29,312 bases of DNA. Source: CAYOXD01 sp964407825. Its GTDB lineage: Bacteria; Desulfobacterota; Desulfobacteria; Desulfobacterales; JAFDDL01. A program made the translations under genes and the position numbers. The notes beneath the pieces are model-generated. The model did not search any database and had not been told where the DNA came from. It saw only the letters and a program-made list of their open reading frames with translations. The stretch spans positions 1-29,312 of the forward strand of contig CAYOXD010000027.1 in NCBI GenBank assembly GCA_964407825.1. Direction: 5' to 3'. Below, in pieces: positions 7,578-13,920 of this stretch. Positions within the stretch are counted from its first letter, which is position 1. Each line of letters starts with the position of its first letter.

Positions 7578-8918
7578 TCACAGCTCGATCTTCTTGAAGG
7601 CGCCACCCGGAACGAAGCAGTAGGGGCATCTTTCAGGCGGCGCGTCCCCGTGGTGGATGTGCCCGCACATGGGGCAGCGCCAGGCCGTGGCCGCCTTTCG
7701 CTCCTTCTCGGAGAGCCGGTCCCAGGCCTTTTCGCAGATCATGGGCAGATCCTCCAGGGAGGGAAGCACCGGCTGATACGTTTCAAGGGCGTGGGTGGCC
7801 AGGATAACCCGCTGGACTTCGCTCGTTCCCTCGTAAATGCGAAAGAGCCGGGCATCCCGCAGCAGCTTTTCCACGGGAAAGAAGGGGGTGTACCCGTAAC
7901 CGCCGAACACCTGGAGGGCCTCGTTGGCCACCTCGAGGGCGATCTCGGAGGCGTAGAGCTTTGCCACGGAGGCGCTGATGGTGGCGTCCGGCTTTTTGTC
8001 CGCCTCCCAGGCGGCCTTCCAGGTCAGAAGCCTTGCCGTTTCCACCTTCTGGTACATATCCGCGATCTTGAATTGAATCCCCTGGAAGGTGGCGATGGGG
8101 GCGCCGAAGGCCCGGCGTCTCTTGACATAATCGATGGCGTATTCCATGGCGGCCCGGGCCGCTCCGACGCTCAGGGCGCCGATCACCGGCCGGGTTCTGG
8201 CAAAGGTGCGCATGGCAAGGATAAACCCCTTGCCAGGCGGCGCCAGAACGTTCTCCTTGGGGATCCGGACCTTATCGAAGGAGAGCCCCACGGTGTTGGA
8301 GGCGCGCTGGCCGAGCTTGGGGATCGGGCGGCCGACGGTCACGCCGGCCTGGTGCTTATCCACGAGAAAGGCGCAGATGCCCTTGTGCCGGGTTTTGGGG
8401 TCCACGGTGGCGAAAACGGAAATGTAATCGGAGATGCCGCCGTTGGTGATCCAGAACTTGGTGCCGCTCAGGATGAAGTCCTCCCCGTCCATCTGCGCCC
8501 GGCACCGGATGCCGGCCACGTCCGAGCCCATCACCGGCTCGGAGGTGGCAAAGCAGACCTTTTTGTGCTCCTTCAGGATGCGGGGTAGCAGATCGGCCTT
8601 GAGGGCCTCGTTCTCGCTCATGAAGATGGGCTGCATGCCAAGGGAGTTATCGAAGATGGAGGTGGCAAGCCCCGGGCAGGCGGCGGCGATCTCCTCGGTG
8701 ATGAGCACCGCATCGAGGATACCCCGGCCCCGGCCGCCGTACCGGGTGGGGATGTCCCCATAGGTCAGCCCGGCTTTCCAGGCCTTCTCCAGAAGGGAGA
8801 GGGGAAACTCGCCGATCCGATCATAGTGCCAGGCAATGGGCAGGATCTCCTTCAGGGCGAACTTGCGGGCCTGGGACTGCAGCTTTTGTTGCTCGCGGGA
8901 AAGCTCGAAACTCAGCAT
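7578..8918 (-). CDS. Acyl-CoA dehydrogenase with C-terminal rubredoxin-like domain
   Basis: The protein has 446 residues. Residues 1-385 are a standard FAD acyl-CoA dehydrogenase (CFATSEPVMGSDVAGI, KFWITNGGISDYI, QVFGGYGYTPFFPVEKLLRD, and RIYEGTSEVQRVILA with the catalytic-base Glu). The tail (412-446) is a rubredoxin-like metal site: C415-x2-C418 and C431-x2-C434 in a frame very like the rubrerythrin C-terminus (WRCPMCGHIHHGDAPPERCP). Ordinary dehydrogenases of about 380 residues lack this tail and pass electrons to ETF. The fused site may give another electron exit, which is inferred. The acyl-CoA substrate cannot be told. GAGGTGG precedes the ATG. It is the first gene of an apparent two-gene unit with mutY. 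Confidence 0.93.
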   Translation of the reverse strand: MLSFELSREQQKLQSQARKFALKEILPIAWHYDRIGEFPLSLLEKAWKAGLTYGDIPTRYGGRGRGILDAVLITEEIAAACPGLATSIFDNSLGMQPIFMSENEALKADLLPRILKEHKKVCFATSEPVMGSDVAGIRCRAQMDGEDFILSGTKFWITNGGISDYISVFATVDPKTRHKGICAFLVDKHQAGVTVGRPIPKLGQRASNTVGLSFDKVRIPKENVLAPPGKGFILAMRTFARTRPVIGALSVGAARAAMEYAIDYVKRRRAFGAPIATFQGIQFKIADMYQKVETARLLTWKAAWEADKKPDATISASVAKLYASEIALEVANEALQVFGGYGYTPFFPVEKLLRDARLFRIYEGTSEVQRVILATHALETYQPVLPSLEDLPMICEKAWDRLSEKERKAATAWRCPMCGHIHHGDAPPERCPYCFVPGGAFKKIEL

Positions 8919-9191
8919 GGGGCCACCTCACACGGATTTTCAGTTGAAACGCGGGCCTTGCACCCGGGACCCTTCGTAACATATCCTTAACAAAAAAAGA
9001 AGCCGTGCCTTAGGGCCTGTTCTGGATGTGGGTATGGATTCCCCACATTCCCCATTGGCAAACCGGGGGGTGGGATCAAATTGGTCAGTTTGCCTGCCTC
9101 GGACGGCGGGAAAGGTGACGCGATCAGCGACCATCCCCTTTCCCTCTTTATTTTCTCAACGATCCTTAAATCAAATTCAATATCATATAGT
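8919..9191. other. Intergenic region without a supported gene
   Basis: This is the first part of a 527-bp stretch without a gene. A frame through it on the plus strand (from 9028) has no ribosome site, matches no family I recognise and runs through the palindrome and the sigma-54 promoter. It is treated as non-coding. A C/G-rich segment at 9040-9080 (ATTCCCC repeats, then GGGGGGTGGG) looks like decayed repeat sequence. No promoter for the minus-strand dehydrogenase could be assigned with confidence. Confidence 0.5.
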
Positions 9192-9234
9192 TAGTGTCCA
9201 TCCAGAAATAGGCAATATTTCTGGATGGACACTA
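9192..9234. repeat. 19-bp perfect palindrome with 5-nt loop
   Basis: The arms at 9192-9210 and 9216-9234 are perfect complements (TAGTGTCCATCCAGAAATA against its reverse complement) around GGCAA. The centre is about 83 bases upstream of the start point predicted from the sigma-54 promoter at 9269-9285. A degenerate relative occurs at 13815-13862. It may be a dispersed palindromic repeat (REP/MITE-like), an enhancer site for a sigma-54 activator, or a strong hairpin. The second copy near no sigma-54 promoter favours the repeat reading. Confidence 0.85.
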
Positions 9235-9268
9235 GTTAACCTTGGTTGTGTCTTTCAGTTCATCTCGT

Positions 9269-9285
9269 TTGGCACGGTGGTTGCT
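9269..9285 (+). promoter_or_regulatory. Sigma-54 (RpoN) -24/-12 promoter
   Basis: TTGGCACGGTGGTTGCT matches every defined position of the RpoN consensus YTGGCACGrNNNTTGCW, including the GG (-24) and GC (-12) dinucleotides with correct spacing. The predicted start is near 9296, giving a leader of about 150 nt to the GTG of the His-rich protein gene at 9446. An activator of the bacterial enhancer-binding type would be required; none is encoded in the window. Expression under a specific stress or nutrient signal is inferred. Confidence 0.8.
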
Positions 9286-9445
9286 GTAATACCAAACAAC
9301 TGCCGGCGCTTTGGAACATGCCTTCGTTTTCAATTGAGCGCGGATTATAAAAGCGATACGGCATGGAGGGCATGTCCGTTACTTATTGATCCTGCGAAGC
9401 AGGAGTGATGTATATCAACGAATCAAATCGAATGGAGGAATCCAA

Positions 9446-9673
9446 GTGCTAAAGAAGATAGTAATTGTGGCAGTCCTGGCCTTGACTCTGACCATCGGCA
9501 CTTCCCCGCTGTGGGCCATGAACGGTGGAATGAACCAGCCCACAACCGTGGTACATCACGGGGGAGATCATAATGGGAATCATGGTGATCCTCACGATGG
9601 AGATCATGACGGCAACCATGACGGCGGTCACCGTGGAGATCATGGCGGCAACCATGATGGCCGTCATAAGTAG
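9446..9673 (+). CDS. Small exported His/Asp/Gly-rich repeat protein
   Basis: The 75-residue product starts at GTG, chosen for GGAGGA 6 bases upstream (9434-9439). The start fits a signal peptide: LKK, a hydrophobic core (residues 5-18), and likely cleavage after PLWA (21-24). The mature part ends in three tandem 12-residue repeats: GDHNGNHGDPHD (40-51), GDHDGNHDGGHR (52-63) and GDHGGNHDGRHK (64-75). Each has His at positions 3, 7 and 11. The repeats are also visible as 36-bp units in DNA (9563-9670). Periplasmic or secreted binding of a transition metal is inferred from the His/Asp pattern. No named family is recognised. It is probably co-transcribed from the sigma-54 promoter with the SHOCT gene 33 bases downstream. 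Confidence 0.75.
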   Translation: MLKKIVIVAVLALTLTIGTSPLWAMNGGMNQPTTVVHHGGDHNGNHGDPHDGDHDGNHDGGHRGDHGGNHDGRHK

Positions 9674-9706
9674 CTCAGAAACAGTCCACTCGGGAAAGGA
9701 AAAATC

Positions 9707-9922
9707 ATGTGGGGTATCTTGTTGCTGACTGCGGCAGGTGTGGGGGCATATTTTATCTGGCAGAACCCTGCATTGCGCAACAATATCAAGACAGCCATAT
9801 CCGGCCCATCTGGATCCGGCCCATCTGGCGATAGCGCCATGGACATTCTAAAAAAGCGTTACGCGGAGGGAGACATCACGAAAGAAAAATTCGAAGAAAT
9901 GAGGAAGGACCTGGAGACTTGA
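9707..9922 (+). CDS. Small membrane-anchored SHOCT-domain protein
   Basis: The protein has 71 residues. Residues 2-18 (WGILLLTAAGVGAYFIW) form one membrane segment. A Gly/Ser/Pro linker (SGPSGSGPSG) follows, then a SHOCT domain at about 45-70 (MDILKKRYAEGDITKEKFEE). SHOCT domains are short C-terminal oligomerisation modules of unknown specific role. The ATG has AAAGGAAAAA upstream. It follows the His-rich peptide gene by 33 bases on the same strand, suggesting one sigma-54-driven unit. It ends 61 bases from the convergent MFS gene; a GCCTGC/GCAGGC dyad (9933-9964) lies between them but has no T-run. Confidence 0.82.
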   Translation: MWGILLLTAAGVGAYFIWQNPALRNNIKTAISGPSGSGPSGDSAMDILKKRYAEGDITKEKFEEMRKDLET

Positions 9923-9983
9923 TCTTAAGGGTGCCTGCCTCATCAAGTTCCCGCACATGCAGGCGTCTGCGAACCAGAGCCCC

Positions 9984-11195
9984 CTAAAGTTCTAAAGTCT
10001 GCTGATCGCCTCTTTGTAATTCCGTAAGCCAGAAGGCAAAGGCGAAGCCGCTAAAGACGGCACCCAGCATCATGACGCCTGACCATCCAGCCAGTTCGAA
10101 GACATATCCTGATAGGGCAGAGCCTATGACGCCTCCGAAGAAAAAACACGTCATGTATGCTGTCGTGATCCGACTTCGTGCTTCCTGGTTCAGGGTGTAG
10201 ATGGCGCTCTGGTTCAGGATGTGGGTGCCCTGTTGCCCGATGTCAAGCAGGACGACGCCGAGGATGATGGCGCTGAGGTGTGTTCTGTACAACCCCATGA
10301 TCGGGAACGAAAGCATGAGCAGTGCCAGCATTACCCCGGTACTGAGTCGCGTGGCGCCGCGGTCGTGGAGATACCCGGCGCAACTTGCGCTCAAGGCGCC
10401 CGCGGCACCCACCAGGCCAAACAGACCGATGACCGAGTCGCTATACCCGTAAGGGGGGTTCGAAAGCAGAAAGGCAAGGCTGGTCCAGAAGGCGCTGAAT
10501 GCCGCGAATCCCAAGCTGCCATAGACGATGCGTCGCCGTAGCAACGGTTCTTCACGGAAGAGTTGCATGGCTGAACTTATCAGGGCGGGATAGGTCAGGC
10601 GCGCCCTGCCACGGCTTTGCGGCAGCATCCACCATAACACGGCGGACTGGACAACCATGCTTATGGACGCCAGGGCGAATACCACGCGCCAATCATATGC
10701 ATCCGCAATTACTCCTGAAACCGTTCGAGCAAGGAGAACGCCCAGCAGGAGACCCGCCATGACGCGCCCGATAACGGAACCGCGATGTTCATCAGCGGCC
10801 AGCACCGCGGCGAATGGTACCAATACCTGGGCAACGACCGCTGTCAAGCCGATGGCCAGGCAGGTAAGGAGAAATGTGCCGATATTCGGCGAGATGGCGG
10901 CGGCTGCAAGCGCCCCCGCGGTTCCCAATGAGACCGCTGTGATCAGTTTTCTTCGTTCGAGCAGGTCACCCAAGGGGACAATCAATATCAGTCCGGCGAC
11001 GTAGCCAAGTTGTGTCATTGTGACGATAAGCCCTGCTATACCTTCAGAAGTTCCGAAACTCATTGCCAGCGTGCGCAACAGGGGTTGAGCATAATAGAGA
11101 TTGGCTACGGCCATACCACTGGCGGCAGCCATAACGTAGACCAGCACATCACCCGGTGCAATAGAGATATCTATAGAAGACGATACCTTGTTCAT
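9984..11195 (-). CDS. MFS efflux transporter (DHA1-like)
   Basis: This 403-residue protein has about 12 hydrophobic segments. It shows the MFS loop 2-3 motif as GDLLERRKLI (residues about 75-85) and a repeated half structure. The segments NLYYAQPLLRTLA, MTQLGYVAGLILIVPLGDLL and DWRVVFALASI are typical of small-molecule exporters of the YnfM/YgaY kind. The substrate is not predictable. Its ATG overlaps the stop of the marR gene (ATGA, 11192-11195), so translation is coupled. The order reductase - regulator - exporter points to detoxification of a reactive compound sensed by MarR, which is inferred from context. Confidence 0.88.
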   Translation of the reverse strand: MNKVSSSIDISIAPGDVLVYVMAAASGMAVANLYYAQPLLRTLAMSFGTSEGIAGLIVTMTQLGYVAGLILIVPLGDLLERRKLITAVSLGTAGALAAAAISPNIGTFLLTCLAIGLTAVVAQVLVPFAAVLAADEHRGSVIGRVMAGLLLGVLLARTVSGVIADAYDWRVVFALASISMVVQSAVLWWMLPQSRGRARLTYPALISSAMQLFREEPLLRRRIVYGSLGFAAFSAFWTSLAFLLSNPPYGYSDSVIGLFGLVGAAGALSASCAGYLHDRGATRLSTGVMLALLMLSFPIMGLYRTHLSAIILGVVLLDIGQQGTHILNQSAIYTLNQEARSRITTAYMTCFFFGGVIGSALSGYVFELAGWSGVMMLGAVFSGFAFAFWLTELQRGDQQTLEL

Positions 11196-11599
11196 GTCGC
11201 GGGCTCCATTTCTTCATTGATCAACCGATAATAGCCGGGCAAGACGCAATGCAGCGTCTCCCGGCCTTTTTCAGTGATGGCAATACGTTTGGCCCTTCGG
11301 TCCTTGCGGCAGGCGGTGGTGGTGACAAGCCCGTCGCTTTGCAGGGATCGCAGTGTCGTTGTAATGACGGGCTTGGAAACATCGAGGCGATCGACAAGGT
11401 CACCCATGGTCAAATGATCACGGTCCGGTTCCCGGTCCAGCACGATCAGGATTAAGAACCGCGTTTGCGAAAGGCCATGCGTGGCAAAATACGCCTCCAG
11501 CCGACGCAAAAGATGGCTCGCCTGTCGTAGGATGTGCAGTGCTGCGTCAAGCTTGTCCACATCCATCTCCGGATGGCGGTCGGCATAGCGCTGCATCAT
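11192..11599 (-). CDS. MarR-family transcriptional regulator
   Basis: The 135-residue protein has the MarR layout: a dimer helix (DKLDAALHILRQASHLLRRL), then the winged helix-turn-helix (LTMGDLVDRLDVSKPVITTT, LRSLQSDGLV) with a basic wing (CRKDRRAKRIAITEKGRE). The reading frame stays open to the stop of the upstream reductase gene. ATG 11599 is preferred; a GTG at 11632 and a TTG at 11650 are alternatives, and no strong ribosome site decides. It is the middle gene of the reductase-marR-MFS operon. By family knowledge it represses its own operon and is released by a ligand or oxidant. One cysteine (in TACRKD) lies just before the wing. Confidence 0.88.
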   Translation of the reverse strand: MMQRYADRHPEMDVDKLDAALHILRQASHLLRRLEAYFATHGLSQTRFLILIVLDREPDRDHLTMGDLVDRLDVSKPVITTTLRSLQSDGLVTTTACRKDRRAKRIAITEKGRETLHCVLPGYYRLINEEMEPAT

Positions 11600-11650
11600 T
11601 TTTCTTGTTGGCAATTCCTTAAGGAAGAACACGGGGGAGGCCTTTCGCAA

Positions 11651-12646
11651 TTAGCGATTGATTAGCTTCAGTGCTTCTTTTCCATATCGCTCGCCCTCGA
11701 TAGGGTTTTCGGTCACGATCTTTTCAATGGCGTCCATGTCCGTCTTCGTGAGCATGATTTCCGTCGCCTTGATGTTTTCTTCAAGACGAGAGCGTTTGCG
11801 GGTACCGGGTATGGGAACAATCCAGGATTTGCGCGCCAACAGCCATGCAAGCGCAATCTGCGCCGGGGTTGCCTGCTTCTCATGCGCAATCACTTTCAAT
11901 CGATCCACAAGCATCAGATTCTTCTGTATGACTTGGGATTGAAAGCGTGGAAGAGTGGCACGAAAATCGTTTTCGTCAAAGTGCGTTTCGGCTGTAAAAG
12001 CCCCGGTTAGAAAGCCGCGCCCAAGCGGGCTGTACGGTACAAAGCCGATCCCGAGTTCTTCGAGCAGCGGTAGAATTTCCAATTCCGGGTCGCGAGCCCA
12101 GAGTGAATATTCGCTTTGAACCACCGAGACGGGGTGAACGGCATGCGCTTTTCGAATTGTAAGGGCGGCAGCCTCTGAAAGCCCGAAATAGGCTACTTTG
12201 CCAGCCTTGACAAGATCCCCGACCGTGGCGGCGACCTCCTCGATAGGCACTGCGGGATCAACGCGATGTTGATAAAATAGATCAATACGGTCGGTTCGCA
12301 GACGTTTCAAAGAGGCGTCCGCCACCTTCTTGATATGCGCGGGCCTGCTGTTGAGACCGACGGGGCGGGCACCGCCGCTGGGGTCCAGTTCAAAGCCGAA
12401 TTTGGTGGCGATGACCACCCTGTCCCGTACCGGCCTCAGCGCTTCGCCAACCAGCTCCTCATTCACTTTCGGACCATATACCTCGGCCGTATCGAAAAAC
12501 GTTATTCCAAGATCCACCGCCCCACGAATAAGTGAAATCATATCCTTTCGTTCACCGGGAGCGCCATATGCCCAGCTCATGCCCATGCACCCGAGGCCCA
12601 GGGCGGAGACTTCCAAGCCGTTCTTACCAAGCTTGCGTGTTTTCAT
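11651..12646 (-). CDS. Aldo/keto reductase
   Basis: This 331-residue (alpha/beta)8 NAD(P)H-dependent oxidoreductase keeps the full catalytic tetrad: D52 and Y57 (FFDTAEVYG), K82 (IATKFGF) and H127 (FYQHRVD). The C-terminal cofactor-binding segment IPGTRKRSRLEENIKA is present, with R and K residues suited to NADPH. Length and motifs match the YakC/YhdN-like AKR group (MKTRKLGKNGLEVSALGLGC). The substrate is unknown, probably an aldehyde or quinone-type electrophile given the MarR and exporter partners. The ATG has GGAGGG 6 bases upstream. It is the first gene of the operon. Confidence 0.93.
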   Translation of the reverse strand: MKTRKLGKNGLEVSALGLGCMGMSWAYGAPGERKDMISLIRGAVDLGITFFDTAEVYGPKVNEELVGEALRPVRDRVVIATKFGFELDPSGGARPVGLNSRPAHIKKVADASLKRLRTDRIDLFYQHRVDPAVPIEEVAATVGDLVKAGKVAYFGLSEAAALTIRKAHAVHPVSVVQSEYSLWARDPELEILPLLEELGIGFVPYSPLGRGFLTGAFTAETHFDENDFRATLPRFQSQVIQKNLMLVDRLKVIAHEKQATPAQIALAWLLARKSWIVPIPGTRKRSRLEENIKATEIMLTKTDMDAIEKIVTENPIEGERYGKEALKLINR

Positions 12647-12696
12647 GATTTCCCTCCTTCGTGGTATGTAAGTGCACCGTAAGCGGATGCATTTTA

Positions 12697-12736
12697 GTTA
12701 GCATGCTAACGATAAGTTCCGTCCCGTGTTTGTCAA
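12697..12736 (-). promoter_or_regulatory. Promoter and palindromic MarR-type operator of the reductase operon
   Basis: Read on the minus strand, TTGACA (12736-12731) is followed after 16 bases by TATCGT (12714-12709), a plausible sigma-70 promoter. A perfect 14-bp palindrome GTTAGCATGCTAAC (12697-12710) overlaps the end of the -10 box and the start point. Repression by steric block is the expected outcome. Size and symmetry suit a MarR dimer, and the operon encodes one, so autoregulation is inferred. Confidence 0.7.
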
Positions 12737-12885
12737 GAAGGGCCAGGGGGCCTTCCAAGTCTCTTCCAATTATACAAAAACAGTTATTTTTTCAAAAACC
12801 ATTGTAATGGCAGGTTTTGTGTTCTGGATCGGGGTAACAATATTCCCGGCAATAGATATTTTCGGCTAACATCGCTCTTGAAGCG

Positions 12886-12921
12886 GCAAATCGGCCCTGT
12901 GTATCTAAAGCACCGATTTGC
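12886..12921 (-). terminator. Hairpin downstream of the rhodanese-ferritin gene
   Basis: GCAAATCGG (12886-12894) pairs with CCGATTTGC (12913-12921) across an 18-nt loop, 13 bases beyond the stop codon of the minus-strand gene. The position fits a terminator or mRNA 3' stabiliser. No T-run follows, so Rho-independent termination is not assured. The rest of the interval to the reductase promoter holds no recognisable gene. Confidence 0.4.
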
Positions 12922-12934
12922 GGGAATGGGGCGA

Positions 12935-13762
12935 TCAGGACTCAAACAGCCGGCCCAGCGATTCCAGATGGGCCCGCTCCTCTTTGGCGATCTGGATGAG
13001 GACCTTTTTGCTGCTGTCCTGCTTGGCCCTTTCGGCCGCCCGCTGGTAGAGATCCAGGGCCTGGGCCTCGATGGCCATGGCAAGGGAGATGACCTCCGCC
13101 ACCACCTCCATATCCGGTTGGTAGATCGAGAGGTACTCTTGGGTGGTGAGGCCGCCCTCCATGGCGGGAATTACTTTTTCCCGGGCGAACGTCTCCTCGT
13201 CCATCGGGGTTCCGGTCAGCTCCCGGTAGGCTTGGAAAACCCGTTTCTGATGCGTGGCCTCGATGGTGGAAAGCTTTTCGAAAAGCCCGCGAACCCTGTC
13301 GCTATTCACCGTCTGCATCATTTCCAGATAGAACTCCCCCAGCCCCGCTTCCAGCGAATAGGCAACGACCAGCGTTTCTTCCGGTGACTCCTGGCCCGAA
13401 AACAGCGTCAGGCCCTGTTCCAGCTCTCCGATCGCCTTGTGGCCGTTCCAGGCCTTGATTCCGCCCGTGAGGTTGATGACTTCGCTGAATCCTTTTCCCG
13501 CCAGCATCTGCGCAGCCACCCGGCTGCGTCCGCCAACGGCTCAGTACACGATGGTGGGCTTGTTCGGATCGAGCTCGTTCAGGCGCTTGTCCAGCTCCGG
13601 CAGCGGGATTAGTTTTGCGCCGGGGAGGTGTTCGGATTCATACTCCCCAGGTTGCCGGACATCCAACAGGGTAAAGCGTTCGATGTCCTTCTCCTTCATG
13701 AAGGCTTTTGCCGCTTCGGCCGTTAACGATTTAGCGGGGGTAAAAAACTGTTTCCAGCGCAT
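12935..13762 (-). CDS. Rhodanese/ferritin-like fusion, probable selenoprotein (Sec74)
   Basis: Read with TGA (13543-13541) as selenocysteine, this is a 275-residue protein. Residues 12-110 are a rhodanese domain (TLLDVRQPGEYESEHLPGAK; INLTGGIKAWNGH). Its active-site loop reads U74-A-V-G-G-R-S80, an exact CxxGxRS loop with Sec for the catalytic Cys. Residues about 125-275 are a ferritin-like four-helix domain with two symmetric di-iron half-sites: E138 with E168-xx-H171, and E232 with E262-xx-H265, each pair 30 residues apart. The ATG has GGAGGG 6 bases upstream. Both sides of the TGA are conserved without frameshift, and a SECIS-like hairpin follows it. Likely roles are persulfide transfer coupled to peroxide or iron chemistry (inferred). 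A gene caller without Sec logic would report only a 5'-truncated ferritin-like ORF. Confidence 0.85.
13511..13543 (-). promoter_or_regulatory. Bacterial SECIS-like element after in-frame UGA
   Basis: On the minus strand the UGA (13543-13541) is followed after 12 bases by a perfect 7-bp stem CGCAGCC/GGCUGCG closing a GGGU loop (13528-13511). The loop begins 19 nt after the UGA, inside the 16-37 nt window known for bacterial SECIS, and its first bases are G, as required for SelB recognition. The hairpin is inside the coding region, as bacterial SECIS elements are. Confidence 0.75.
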
Positions 13763-13814
13763 GGCGGTCCCTCCTGTGTCGTTATGAAAAAAAGGGCAAT
13801 CACGGCTGATACCT

Positions 13815-13862
13815 GGTGCCCATCCACACATGCCCCATTTGCATAGTTGTGTATGGACACTA
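13815..13862. repeat. Degenerate copy of the TAGTGTCCAT palindrome
   Basis: TGTGTATGGACACTA at 13848-13862 repeats the outer end of the palindrome at 9192-9234. The opposite arm is the imperfect GGTGCCCATCCACACA (13815-13830). The element lies between the nuoN stop and the selenoprotein start, 53 bases above that ATG. With the first copy it brackets the accessory block 9.2-13.9 kb. The remaining bases to nuoN (13863-13920) are G/C-rich with only weak pairing potential. Confidence 0.55.
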
Positions 13863-13920
13863 CCTATTGACCCTATCCCATCCGAGGGGGTGGGGTCCAG
13901 CTCTTTCAGGGTCCCCCGGC

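Noticed and set aside
9028..9408. 126-codon plus-strand frame in the gap before the His-rich peptide gene
   Set aside because: It has no ribosome site, recognisable family or composition, and it runs through the palindrome and sigma-54 promoter.
9933..9964. GCCTGC/GCAGGC dyad between the convergent SHOCT and MFS genes as a terminator
   Set aside because: The stem is 6 bp with a 20-nt loop and no T-run on either strand, so it is too weak to call.
11600..11650. Extended marR start at TTG 11650
   Set aside because: No ribosome site precedes it, and the added residues are not part of the MarR fold. ATG 11599 or GTG 11632 is more likely.
13541..13543. In-frame TGA read as a pseudogene or frameshift in the rhodanese-ferritin gene
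   Set aside because: The frame continues without shift, both domains are intact, the TGA falls exactly on the catalytic Cys codon and a SECIS-like hairpin follows at the right distance.
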